Shown here: positions 30,097 through 39,912 of the stretch, piece by piece
How positions within the stretch are numbered: position 1 is the first letter of the stretch
Layout of the letters: the number at the start of each line of letters is the position of its first letter
NCBI GenBank assembly: GCA_021787845.1
Contig: JAJYLH010000039.1
Span: 1-55,979 of the forward strand
Length of the DNA: 55,979 nt
Direction of reading: 5' to 3'
Origin: Myxococcales bacterium
GTDB lineage: Bacteria; Myxococcota; Myxococcia; Myxococcales; JAJYLH01
Notes under the pieces: model-generated
Told to the model about the DNA's origin: nothing
Seen by the model: the letters and a program-made list of their open reading frames with translations, nothing else
Database searches by the model: none
Program-made: the position numbers and the translations under genes

Positions 30097-31227
30097 ATGA
30101 GGCTGCTTGGCGTGCTAATCGACATCCACCCCAAACCGGCGATCACGCCTTCGTCATGCCGGCGTACGGACTCCCCATCGACCGAGATTTCGATCCAGTG
30201 CCCATACACATCGCGGGCTCGGTTCGATGCCTGTAGCCAGGCCGACGGCGCGCGCTTCGACAAGCGCGAGGTGCTCTCGTGGACCGACACGGCGGCGTTC
30301 CCGCTCCTGCCGAGCGAGGGTTCCGCCGCGGTCTTCGCGCAGATCCGCAAGGCGCCGCGGCTCGACTTGAACCGCCCAGGCGAGTGGCGGGCAAGGCCCT
30401 ATGCCGAGCTCCATGCCACCAACGACAAGAAGCAGAACGGCGGCGTCATCGACGTGACGAGCGCGACCCGCCCGAAGGGACACTGGCCGGTCTTCAAGGG
30501 TGAATCCTTCGATCTGTGGGAGCCGGACACCGGCACCTACTACGGTTGGGCGAACCCCAAAGCGGCGTTGCCCGAGCTGGAGCAGCGCCGGCAGTCGGGG
30601 CGGGGACGGGAGACGTCGCCGTTTTCGGAGTTCGCCCGCAACGACCCCCGCATGGCCGGCGGGCAGAAGTCGCTCCCCTGCCAGAAGCCGCGCATCGCCT
30701 TCCGGGATGTGACCAGAGCCACCGACACGCGCACCGTGCGAGCGGCGCTCCTGCCCGGCCGGGCGTTCCTGACGAACAAGGCACCATACTTGCTCTGGCC
30801 ACGAGGCGATGAGCGCGACCAGGCATACCTCCTCGGTGTTCTGGCGAGTCGGCCGTTGGATTGGTACGCCACGTGCTTCGTCGAGATCAATCTGAACTAC
30901 CACATCTTCAACCCGCTCCCGGTCCCACGTCCGCCGCGGACGAGTCCGTTCTGGCAGCGCGCCGTCGCCCTCTCCGGGCGGCTCGCCTGCCCGGACGAGC
31001 GCTTCGCCGAGTTCGCCGAGGCCGTCGGCGTCGAGTGCGGGCCGCTCGACCCGGCCGAGAAGCAGGACATGATCCACGAGCTCGACGCGGTCGTCGCCCA
31101 CCTCTACGGCCTCGACGCCGCCCAGCTCCGCCACGTCTTCGAGACCTTCCACGAAGGTTGGGACTTCGAAGACGACCTCCGGGCGACGTTGCTACACTTC
31201 GAGAAGTGGAAAGGGAGGCTTACGTGA
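30097..31227 (+). pseudogene. C-terminal remnant of the large Eco57I/PglX-like methyltransferase
   Basis: From about 30235 the frame resembles the recognition and C-terminal part of large defence methyltransferases (ESFDLWEPDTGTYYGWANP; LLGVLASRPLDWYATCFVE; LDAVVAHLYGLDAAQLRHVF; LLHFEKWKG). The first 45 codons (30097-30234) are unlike it; the opposite strand there reads like protein too (VYGHWIEISVDGESVRR), so this short stretch may belong to another broken gene. No SAM-binding motif is present. It overlaps the next gene by 4 bp (GTGA). Confidence 0.7.
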
Positions 31228-31637
31228 TTCACGAAAGCTACGAACAGGCAGCCGTACGCCACTGGAGCGATGGTCAACTCCTAGAGCGCGAGCAACGCCT
31301 TCCGAACGCCGACCAGCTCTACGGCTTCGCGGCCGAATGTGCACTCAAGGTGGCTCTCCAACGGCTTCCGACCTGCCGCTCGGAGGCGGGTCTCAATCCC
31401 GGTTGGCGTGAGCACGTTGATGCACTGTGGGCACGGTCGGCACTGCAAGGCTTGCAGAAGCTCTATCCCGGACTCATGGCGCTTCTGCGAACACCGAATC
31501 CCTTCCATGACTGGACAACCGACCATCGCTACGCTGACGATACGGCCGTGACACCAGAGGCTGCGGCGCGCCATCGAAACGCCGCGCGACGGCTCATCGG
31601 TGCGGTTGGTGTTCAAGCTTCACGAACGGAGGCATGA
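31224..31637 (+). CDS. HEPN-like small protein
   Basis: A 137-residue protein whose first half (HWSDGQLLEREQRLPNADQL, then YGFAAECALKVAL) has the helical pattern of HEPN-type proteins often found beside toxins and phage-defence genes. No clear Rx4-6H ribonuclease motif is visible, so it may be a non-catalytic member. GTG at 31224 overlaps the upstream stop (GTGA) and follows AAGGGAGG. The next gene starts 3 bp after its stop. Confidence 0.6.
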   Translation: MIHESYEQAAVRHWSDGQLLEREQRLPNADQLYGFAAECALKVALQRLPTCRSEAGLNPGWREHVDALWARSALQGLQKLYPGLMALLRTPNPFHDWTTDHRYADDTAVTPEAAARHRNAARRLIGAVGVQASRTEA

Positions 31638-31640
31638 GCC

Positions 31641-33020
31641 ATGGTACGTTTCGACGATTCGATCGAAGCGGTGCTTGGTCCACTCGAGGAGCACTTCAGG
31701 ACGCGCCTACCCGAGACGACGCTGGTGCGTGATCCTGCTGGGCGGGTGACAGTGGTTCTGCCCGACGATGCTCTGCCGCAGGGTGACTGGAACCCCCTGG
31801 CGCAGCGGCTCCACGACTCTTTGGGCCGCTGGAGCCCGGGCACGAAACAGGTCCTGCTGCGGGTGAGCGATCTCATCGATGCGCAGGACATCCTCGAGTC
31901 GCCGGATCGGGTCCGTCTCGACCGGCACAACGTCTCGATGGTCGATAGACTGGTGACCAACCTGGATTGGCTACGCCAGCCACTGGCAGGGATGCCGCCG
32001 GCGCCGCCGGCACTGATGGTCCCCGTCATGAACGATGGGACCGCGGTTCCCGTTCCCGCCGAGCCGTTGTCGATAGCCACCTTCTTTGGAATCAAGGGTG
32101 GAGTCGGCCGCACGACGGCCGCCGCCGTCCTCGCCTGGCATCTGGCGAGCCAAGGGAAGCGGGTTCTCGTCGTCGATCTCGATCTCGAAGCACCGGGCCT
32201 GGGCGAAATACTGTTGCCGGAGCTTCCGGACTACGGTCTCGTCGATTGGTTCGTTGAAGACCTCGGTGGACAGGCGGACCGCGAGCTCTTCGAGCAGATG
32301 CAGGCGCCGGCGCCCCTCGCAAGTGGACTGCCGGGATGGATTCGTGTGATCCCTGCCGCGGGGAGCCGCACGGGAGACTACATCGCCAAGCTTGGACGAG
32401 CCTACTTGCCCGCGCTCGACGAACAGGGTGCGCAGCGGGGAGTCCCGGAGCATTTGGCTTCCCTGCTACAACGTGCCGCGACCCGCATTGAACCGCCGGA
32501 GGTGGTGTTGCTCGACTCGCGCGCCGGGCTCCACGACATCGGAGCCGCCGCGGTGACCCGACTTGGCGCGGAGGTCTTCCTCTTCGGTCGCGATGACCCA
32601 CAGAGCTGGAGTGCCTACGACTGCCTCTTTCGCCACCTGTCCCGCTCCACCGCCATTAGGTGGGGGATGCCCGAGGACGACTTGCGCTGGCGGCTGAAGA
32701 TGGTCGCCGCTCAAGTGGAACCGAATCAGGCGGCTTCCGAGGCGTTCCTGGATCGTTCCTACTCGGCGTGGACCGCTCTCTACGATGAGGAAGACGAGGT
32801 TCGCCCGGGTGCCCACGTCTTCGAACGTGACGACCCTCAAGCACCTCACCACGCGTTGGCCATCGCATTCGATCCGCGCCTGCGCAGTATCGATCTGGTT
32901 GATCCGGCACGGCGGCCAGAGGCCGCCTTCATCCGCTCTGTCTTCGGGTCGTTCGTGGATGGCGCCGCTGCGCGGCTCTTACCGAGCACTACGGCTGTCC
33001 CGTCGGAGACGTCGCCGTGA
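31641..33020 (+). CDS. KGGVGR-type P-loop ATPase (ParA/MinD-like)
   Basis: A 459-residue protein. Residues 1-140 are a separate N-terminal domain; the P-loop FFGIKGGVGRTT lies at about 148-159, a variant of the deviant Walker A (KGGxGKT) with Arg replacing the second Lys. VLVVDLDLEAPGLGEILLPE is the switch-like Asp region, and PEVVLLDSRAGLHDIG the Walker B. Proteins of this variant family occur in defence islands. Its stop overlaps the GTG of the next gene by 4 bp. Confidence 0.8.
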   Translation: MVRFDDSIEAVLGPLEEHFRTRLPETTLVRDPAGRVTVVLPDDALPQGDWNPLAQRLHDSLGRWSPGTKQVLLRVSDLIDAQDILESPDRVRLDRHNVSMVDRLVTNLDWLRQPLAGMPPAPPALMVPVMNDGTAVPVPAEPLSIATFFGIKGGVGRTTAAAVLAWHLASQGKRVLVVDLDLEAPGLGEILLPELPDYGLVDWFVEDLGGQADRELFEQMQAPAPLASGLPGWIRVIPAAGSRTGDYIAKLGRAYLPALDEQGAQRGVPEHLASLLQRAATRIEPPEVVLLDSRAGLHDIGAAAVTRLGAEVFLFGRDDPQSWSAYDCLFRHLSRSTAIRWGMPEDDLRWRLKMVAAQVEPNQAASEAFLDRSYSAWTALYDEEDEVRPGAHVFERDDPQAPHHALAIAFDPRLRSIDLVDPARRPEAAFIRSVFGSFVDGAAARLLPSTTAVPSETSP

Positions 33021-34558
33021 CGAAAATCGCGTTCGATGCGCGTCAAGTCCGGGAGGCCCTGGCGCGGCTGCCAGACGTGGCGGCGCAAGAAAGCCTCGAG
33101 CCTCCGGCGTTGCAGCATCTTTACCTTCCGATTGGGCACCAGCAAGCCCTCGGACTGGACGCTGGCATCGTCGTGGGAATGCGAGGGGCCGGCAAGAGCG
33201 TGTGGACAGCGGTGCTTTCCAGCAACTTCCATCGCGCCTTCATCGCAACACTCGCCGACAACAAGGCTCTGGCAAGCGCAAAGGTGCGGGTGGGATTCGG
33301 GCTCGATTCCTCGAACACCCATTTCCCAAGTGAACAGGTCATTGCCAGCATCGTTCAGAGCGGAGTCGATCCTTTCGCGATTTGGCACACGGTAGTGCTG
33401 CGCCATGCCGAGACGGCGCTTGGGAAGCCGGACCGCTTCTCTGGCGAATGGCTGGCTGCGGCAAGAGCAGTCGCCGCGCGTCCGCAGGATGCCGAGGCCG
33501 CGCTGACCGAATGTGATCGAGAGTTGGCGGCCAAAGGGGCGGTGCTCCTAGTCCTGTTCGATGCGCTCGAAAGGGTCGCCCAAGATTGGCCGAGGGTCCG
33601 TCTTTTGCTATCGGGCGCGCTTCGCTTTGCCCTGGCATGTCGAACGCGACAGTCCATTCGAATGAAATTCTTTCTCCGGCCGGAGATGGAGGAGGACAGC
33701 GAAATCTGGAAATTCGCAGACAGCTCCAAGCTCAAGCACGGCCGGGTGGAGCTCACGTGGCGGACGACCGACCTGTACGCCCTGGTCTTGACGCATCTCC
33801 TCAATGACACGAACGCGGGCACTCACTTCCAAATGAAACTCCTCGAACTACCGGGAATCCAGTGGCTTACGGCCGAATTCTTTGAGCGTATCTTGATGTC
33901 CTTTTTTCGAGCCGCCGGGTTCGCCGGGCCGGAAGGGGCTAGGCTCGACTTGGTTCGCCCGCTGCCCCGATCGCTCGTGGACAACGAAGGACTGCTGCAG
34001 GCGGTCGTCGAGGGTATCACCGGGCCGTTCATGGGACGCAATCGCAGGCGCGGTTTGAGCTACTCATGGATCCCTACCCATCTCGCCGACGCCGCCGGCC
34101 GGGTGAGCCCACGCAGCCTCTTGCTCGGATTCAAGCACGCTGCCGGGATTACCGCGAGGGAGTACCCGAACCACGAGCTGCCGCTACGCTACGAGGCCAT
34201 TCAACGCGGCATCGTGGAGGCATCGCGGGTACGGGTCGACGAAATCAAGGAGGACTATCCGTGGGTTTGGCCGCTGCTCGAAGCCGCGCGAGGGCTCAAG
34301 GTGCCATGTACGGCGGCCGAGCTCACTGAGCGATGGACGCCCGCGCAGATTCGCGAGATGCGAAGTACCAGCGCCAAGCTCCCTCCCCGTCGGTTCACAA
34401 CCGATCCGATCCGCACTGGACAACCCGATGCCCTGATCGATGACCTCGTGGAACTCGCGATACTCTATCGCACGAGCGACAATCGCCTAAACATGCCCGA
34501 CATCTTCCGAGTCGGCTTCGGCATCAAGCGCAAAGGCGGGGTGAAGCCGCCGAGGTAG
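33017..34558 (+). CDS. P-loop ATPase of the defence island
   Basis: A 513-residue protein with one clear Walker A (VVGMRGAGKSVW, about residues 51-62) and probable Walker B VLLVLFDALERVA (about 176-188). The remainder is mainly helical and shows no membrane segment. It resembles AAA/STAND-type NTPases that act as sensors or motors in anti-phage systems, but no specific family is recognised. It is translationally coupled to the KGGVGR ATPase (GTGA overlap), suggesting the two form a complex. 3 bp separate it from the next gene. Confidence 0.75.
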   Translation: MTKIAFDARQVREALARLPDVAAQESLEPPALQHLYLPIGHQQALGLDAGIVVGMRGAGKSVWTAVLSSNFHRAFIATLADNKALASAKVRVGFGLDSSNTHFPSEQVIASIVQSGVDPFAIWHTVVLRHAETALGKPDRFSGEWLAAARAVAARPQDAEAALTECDRELAAKGAVLLVLFDALERVAQDWPRVRLLLSGALRFALACRTRQSIRMKFFLRPEMEEDSEIWKFADSSKLKHGRVELTWRTTDLYALVLTHLLNDTNAGTHFQMKLLELPGIQWLTAEFFERILMSFFRAAGFAGPEGARLDLVRPLPRSLVDNEGLLQAVVEGITGPFMGRNRRRGLSYSWIPTHLADAAGRVSPRSLLLGFKHAAGITAREYPNHELPLRYEAIQRGIVEASRVRVDEIKEDYPWVWPLLEAARGLKVPCTAAELTERWTPAQIREMRSTSAKLPPRRFTTDPIRTGQPDALIDDLVELAILYRTSDNRLNMPDIFRVGFGIKRKGGVKPPR

Positions 34559-34561
34559 ACC

Positions 34562-35275
34562 ATGAGGCCCGAGTTCGTCGACAACCACGCGGGCAACACC
34601 GTCGCCGTGGCGTTAGCCGGGTATCTGGACGAGTTGCGGAACAAGCTCGCGAAGCCCATCGAGCTGCGCATCGCCTCCGGGTACTTCAACCCGGGCGGCT
34701 ACCGGCAAGTCGCGGCGAGGCTGGCCGGCGTCCACAAGATCCGGCTGCTGTTGGGAGCGGAGCCGGTGCCGCCGCCGGCGATTCCGCTACGGATGCCGGG
34801 GGAGCCCAAGGGGCCGGAGGCGGAGGAGCAGCGGTTTCGAAACGCCATCCAGTCGCATGACGCCGCCTTGCGCCGCGACCGTGACCTGCTGCCGTTCGAC
34901 CTGGAGCAGGACGAGCTGCTGCGCGACATGGTGGATCGAATCCGCTCCGGCTTCCTCGAGGTCCGCAGGTACGAGAACGCTTTCCTGCACGGCAAGTGCT
35001 ATCTCTTCGGGACCGACGAGGGCACCCTGGTCGGCTCCTCGAACTTCACCGCCGCTGGGCTCACGAGCAACCTGGAGCTCAACCTCGGCGCCTACCAGCC
35101 GGGCATCGTCGCCCAGGCGGGCGAGTGGTTCGAGCGGTTGTGGGGAGAGGCCAAGCCGTACGATCTCGCGGCGTTGTACGAGGCGCGCTTCCAACCGCAT
35201 CCGCCGTATGTCATCTATCTGCGCTTTCTCTGGGAGCTGTTTCGGAAGGATCTCGGAGCGGCGGAGGCGCGCCGG
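34562..35275 (+). pseudogene. PLD-like nuclease part of a frameshifted PLD-SNF2 protein
   Basis: About 238 codons carry a phospholipase-D-type nuclease domain: LRIASGYFNPGGYRQVAARL near 35-55 and the single HKD motif HGKCYLF...GSSNFTAAG near 145-165. The domain continues to FLWELFRKDLGAAEA, after which this frame runs into Ser-rich nonsense and stops at 35416, while the neighbouring frame continues as helicase. One gene is therefore split by a +/-1 base change at about 35260-35280. It is listed as broken; a sequencing error would explain it equally well. Confidence 0.75.
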
Positions 35276-37839
35276 AGTTCCAGCTCACGGCCTTCCAGCG
35301 GGACGGCGTCTGGCGCGCCCAGCGTATCCTCGACGAGCTCGACGGGGTGCTCATCGCCGACGAGGTGGGACTGGGAAAGACGTTCGTCGCGGGCGATCTC
35401 ATCCGCGCAGCTCTGAAGCAGCGGCGGCAGCGCGTGTTGGTGGTCGCTCCGGCGGCGTTGCGCGACGGACCGTGGGAGTCTTTCTTGCGCCGGTTCCAGC
35501 TCGCCGACGCGGAGGTGGTCAGCTTCGAGCAACTGCAAGCCGACAAGCGGTTGAACCCCGACGCGAACGGGATCGAGCTGAAGCAGAAGCCGGAAGACTA
35601 CGCGCTCATCGTCGTCGACGAGGCGCAAGCGTTCCGCAATCCGGCGACGCGACGCGCCTCGGCACTGCGAGCACTGCTTCGAGGCACGCCGCGAAAGCAA
35701 CTCGTGCTGATGTCCGCGACCCCGGTGAACAATTCGGTCTGGGACCTCCACAACGTCCTGACGTTCTTCCTGCACAACGACGCCGCGCTGGCGGACCGGG
35801 GTATCCTCTCTTTGCGAGATCATTTTCAACGGGTGGCGGCGGCGAACCCCGAGGAGCTCCAACCGAACGCGCTCTTCGCGGTCATCGACTCGACCACGGT
35901 TCGGCGCACGCGGCATTTCGTGAAGAAGTACTACCCGAAGGACAGCATCATCGCCGCCGATGGGTCGAAGGTGGAGATCCAGTTCCCCAAGCCGATAGTT
36001 CAAGCTGTTCGCTACGATTTCGATGGCACCTTCCCCGGGTTGTTCGACCGCATCCGGGCCGCGCTGGCTCCCGATCACGACGGAGACGGGCTCACCCTCG
36101 CCCGCTACGCGCCGGACCGGTACCTGCTCCAGGCCCACAACGGTGACGACCCGCGCACGGCGGCGATGCTGGGGCTCGTGCGTTCTGGCCTTCTCAAGCG
36201 GTTCGAGTCGTCGGCGTTCGCGTTCCGGCGGACGCTGGAGAAGATGATTCATGGCTTCGACGCCTTCCTGAAGGGGCTCGACGAGGGAAAGGTCCTTCGT
36301 GGGCCGGGCCTTTCCGACATCGAGGACCTGTCCGATACCGACGCCTGGCAGGAGCTCATCGAGGACGGGGAGTGGAGGCCGGCCGCCGAGTACAAGGTCG
36401 GGAAGCTGCGCCGCGACGTCGAGAAAGACAGAGAGCTTCTGGCGAGCCTGCTGGACTCGGTGGAAAAGCTCAAACAGGCGCAGGATCCCAAGCTGCGAGC
36501 GTTGGAGGAGGAGCTCGTCGGCATCGTTCGGCAAGCGACCCGCGAAGGCGGGCCTCGCGCCGGAGACAGCCGGAAGGTCCTCGTCTTCACGTTCTTCGAG
36601 GACACGGTCGAGTGGATCCACGGCTACCTCGAAGACGCCCTCGCGCGGCGCAAAGAGCTGGCACCCTATCGTGGGCGCCTGGTCGGGCTCGCGGGGGATC
36701 GAACGTGGGGCGGCGTCTCCCGGGATGAAGCCATCTTCGGGTTTGCACCGAAGTCCATGGAAGCGCCCGCGGGTCGCGACGACGATCGCTTCGACATCCT
36801 CGTCACCACCGACGTCCTCGCCGAGGGCATGAACCTCCAGCAGTGCCGGCATGTCATCAACTTCGACCTCCCGTGGAATCCGATGCGGCTCGTCCAGCGG
36901 CATGGGCGCGTCGATCGCATCGGCAGCCCGCACGACACCGTGTACGTTCGTTGCTTCTTCCCCGATGAGCGGCTCGATGATCTGCTGGCGCTGGAGAATC
37001 TCTTGCGCCGGAAGATCGCGGCCGCCGCCGCCACCATCGGCCTGAGCGGTGAGGTCATCCCCGACTCGGCCACCGCCGAGAAGGTCTTCACCGAAACGCG
37101 GGTCGAGCTCGAGAAGCTACGACGCGAGGATGCCACCTTGTTCGAGAGCGGCGGCGAGAAGCCCGGTGCGCACAGTGGAGAGGAGCTGCGTCACGAATTG
37201 CGCAGGGCATTGGAGGAGACGGCGCTCAAGGAGGCGGTGCTTGGCCTCCCGTGGACCGCGGGCTCGGTCATCAGGAGCCCGGAGCGCAAGGGGTACGTCT
37301 TCGCTGCCCGCATCGGAGAGCGGCCCTTCGTGCGCTTCGTGCCTGCCGCGGCGGGCGAGAAGATCGTCGACGACACGTTGGAGTGTCTTCGGATGATCGG
37401 CTGCGAACCGGAGACAAAGCCCGCAAGTGGCATCGAAGACCTACGCCGGCCCGCGTACGCTGCCTGGATAGAGGCGCGCACGAGCATCTACGAGGAGTGG
37501 GCGCGGGCGACCGACCCCGCGAACATCCAGCCCAAGATTCGGCCACTGCTCCGGGAGGCGGCCAAGCAGGTTCGAGAGCATCCGCCCGAGGGGATGACGC
37601 AGAAGGAAGCGCAACTCGTGGTCGAGTCCTTGGAGGCGCCACGGAACCTGCGAACGGAGAAACTCCTGCGCGAGGCGATGGTCGATGCGCAGGGGAACGG
37701 GCTTCCGTCCGACGAGCTCTCCAAGGCCATCGTCGAAAGGGTTCGCGAGCTTGGACTCGAGCCCTACGTCGCACCGCAACCGTTGCCGCCGATCGAGCCT
37801 TCCGAGGTCGAGCTGGTTTGCTGGATGGCGCTCGCATGA
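35260..37839 (+). pseudogene. SNF2-type helicase part of the frameshifted PLD-SNF2 protein
   Basis: From PEFQLTAFQRDGVWRAQRIL onward this frame holds a full superfamily 2 helicase: Walker A ADEVGLGKT, Walker B VVDEAQAFRNP, motif III MSATPVNN, and motifs V/VI VLAEGMNLQQ and RHGRVDRIG, followed by about 280 C-terminal residues. PLD plus SNF2 fusions occur in restriction-like and DISARM-like defence systems. No good start codon lies at the beginning of this frame, supporting one 1090-residue gene (34562-37839) interrupted by a frameshift. Confidence 0.8.
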
Positions 37840-37857
37840 ATTCACGTCGCCGAACGG

Positions 37858-38529
37858 TCACGGGCCGCCGCAGGTACCCTCGATGGCGGGATTGTTGGTG
37901 ATGCCCTCGATGGCGGCGCCGATGGCGGAGATGACGAGGCCAACGCCCAGAAGCCCCCACTCCGAGAACTCGAGCCCGAGGGTCGGGGTCGTCGCACCAT
38001 CGAGCCGGGTCACGCCAACGTAGAGGCCGCCAAAGGTCGCGAGGTGCAGCCCGAGCCGGGCGTCGATGCCCCGTAGCCCGCCGCGGCCGATGAGCGGCGC
38101 GACGTTGAGGTCGGCGACGAGGCGCTGGCCCGGTTCGGGAGTCCAGTCGACTTCAGCGGCGAGCGACGGTCGGAAGAAGGCCTCGTCCTTCCGGCTGTCG
38201 TAGAGGATCCCGAGTCCGCCCATCGGCGAAAGCGAGTCGACCAAGCCGTGGGTTCGCAGGCGCGGCCCGGCGAGCGCGTCGAGGCCACCGCGCACCCGCC
38301 CCGGGGCGAACCCGAGGGTGCCGACCACGTCCCAGGCGACGCGCTTCGAGTAGCCGACCTCCCGCGGCCATCCCGCGCACGTCGATGAGTCGGCGGCAGG
38401 CTGCACCGGAGCCCGAGGAGCGCCGAGGCTCACGGTTGCGGGCTTGCTCGGCGTCGCTGCCTGAATCAACGGCGCGACGAGGAACACCAGCACTCCGATC
38501 GTCCGACGGGCGTGTAGCGGGTCTCCCAT
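37858..38529 (-). CDS. Hypothetical secreted protein
   Basis: A 223-residue protein with a signal peptide (TIGVLVFLVAPLIQAATPS). The mature part is rich in Gly and beta-type residues (LVADLNVAPLIGRGGLRG, LGLHLATFGGLYVGVTRL) and ends in a hydrophobic glycine-rich segment, which fits a small outer-membrane or periplasmic protein. It runs towards the helicase gene; their ends are 18 bp apart. No family recognised. Confidence 0.6.
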   Translation of the reverse strand: MGDPLHARRTIGVLVFLVAPLIQAATPSKPATVSLGAPRAPVQPAADSSTCAGWPREVGYSKRVAWDVVGTLGFAPGRVRGGLDALAGPRLRTHGLVDSLSPMGGLGILYDSRKDEAFFRPSLAAEVDWTPEPGQRLVADLNVAPLIGRGGLRGIDARLGLHLATFGGLYVGVTRLDGATTPTLGLEFSEWGLLGVGLVISAIGAAIEGITNNPAIEGTCGGP

Positions 38530-38783
38530 GAGGCCGGCAGCCTAGCCCTGATTCGCCGGACGATCAAGTCGACCGCCACGCGAACGATCAGGCCGGCGTG
38601 GCCTTCGGGCGCTGGACACGAAAGTTCGGATTCACCGCGACGGTCCACCGAGCCGGTCGCGGGATTCTATCCGGCGAACACCAGTTGGGTCCCGAACGCG
38701 TCAAGAGCCCGAGCAGGCCGCCTCGCCGAACCGTTGACCGCTCCCGGCGGCCATGCTAACAAACCTTTGCTGGAGGTTCGGCG

Positions 38784-39665
38784 ATGGCGCGTCGATGGGC
38801 CCCGGTGGTGACGCTCCTGCTCGCGGCGTCGCTCCTCGCGCCGCCAGCGGAGGCGACCGAGAAGCTGCTCGCGGTGCTGCCGCTCGACGTGAGACACACC
38901 GCGGGGCGGATGACCAAGGACGACGAGGCGTCGCTGGAGGAGATGCTGCGCGACCTGGCGTCGAACTCGCTGCCGGGGTGGACGGTGATGACCGGCGCGA
39001 CGACCGTGCAGCTCCTCGAGGACAACGGCATCGACCCGACGAAGTGCTCGGACTCTTCGTGCCAGCTCCAGACGGCACGGCAGATCGAGGCGGACAAGTT
39101 CTTCACCGGCACCGCGCAGTACGTCGACGGCGAGTACACCGTGTCGATTCGGATCATCGACACGAAGACCGGGCGCATCCTCTCGGCGGCGCGGGTGCTG
39201 GGCAAGAACACCCTCGCCGTGGAAGCCGCGTTCCAGAAACAGGCGCCGGAGTTCTTCGCGCGCGCCGGGCTCGTGGGAGCGTCGGCGGCGCCAGCGCCGG
39301 CGCCGGATGGAGGGACGACGCTGACGGCGGTTGCGGTTGCGGCCGCGGGCGGTACCGTGAAGGACCCCAGGACCGGGCTGACGTGGCAGCGCCAGGTGCC
39401 AGGTCCGTCGTACGGCTGGGAAGATGCGAAAGCTTATTGCGCCGGGCTCTCGCTCGCCGGAGGTGGATGGCGCTTGCCCACCATCGATGAGCTCAAGGGC
39501 CTGGCGGACAGTCACCTGCTTCCGAATTCGCCGGTGGACTGGTTCTGGTCGTCTTCCCGTCACCTCTACTTCACGGGTTCCTGGTTGGAGGTCGGATTCC
39601 ACGGCGGCTACCAGCACGGCTGGGGCGTGGGCAGTGGCGCGAACCGCGTCCGTTGTGTTCGTTGA
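38784..39665 (+). CDS. Exported protein with DUF1566 C-terminal domain
   Basis: A 293-residue secreted protein. Signal peptide at 1-24. Residues 27-150 resemble the TolB-N/CsgG-type periplasmic domain often found in deltaproteobacterial proteins (LLAVLPLDVRHTAGRMTKDD; FFTGTAQYVDGEYTVSIRI). After an Ala/Pro linker comes a DUF1566 domain (DPRTGLTWQRQ; WRLPTIDELKGL; final ANRVRCVR). Such domains are thought to bind ligands at the cell surface. GGAGG precedes the ATG. No known link to the genes downstream. Confidence 0.8.
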   Translation: MARRWAPVVTLLLAASLLAPPAEATEKLLAVLPLDVRHTAGRMTKDDEASLEEMLRDLASNSLPGWTVMTGATTVQLLEDNGIDPTKCSDSSCQLQTARQIEADKFFTGTAQYVDGEYTVSIRIIDTKTGRILSAARVLGKNTLAVEAAFQKQAPEFFARAGLVGASAAPAPAPDGGTTLTAVAVAAAGGTVKDPRTGLTWQRQVPGPSYGWEDAKAYCAGLSLAGGGWRLPTIDELKGLADSHLLPNSPVDWFWSSSRHLYFTGSWLEVGFHGGYQHGWGVGSGANRVRCVR

Positions 39666-39912
39666 CTGGGTGGTCTCTCACCTTGGCGCGGAGCTCCAAG
39701 CTCGCAACCCAAACTCGACCTCGGAAATCGTGGCCCGAAGTCTTGCTGCGTGGCGTCGAGATCCGCCCGCCACGATCCGCCCCGGCCCCGCCGGAGGGCT
39801 GCCGCAAAGTTCTTGCCTCTCCGCCGGCCGGTGCGTGTAGGATGTCCGGCGTTCGTCGAGCGGCGCTCGCCGGGCCCAGCTCCAACCCGGCGGCGCCGAC
39901 TCCGAGGGAGCG

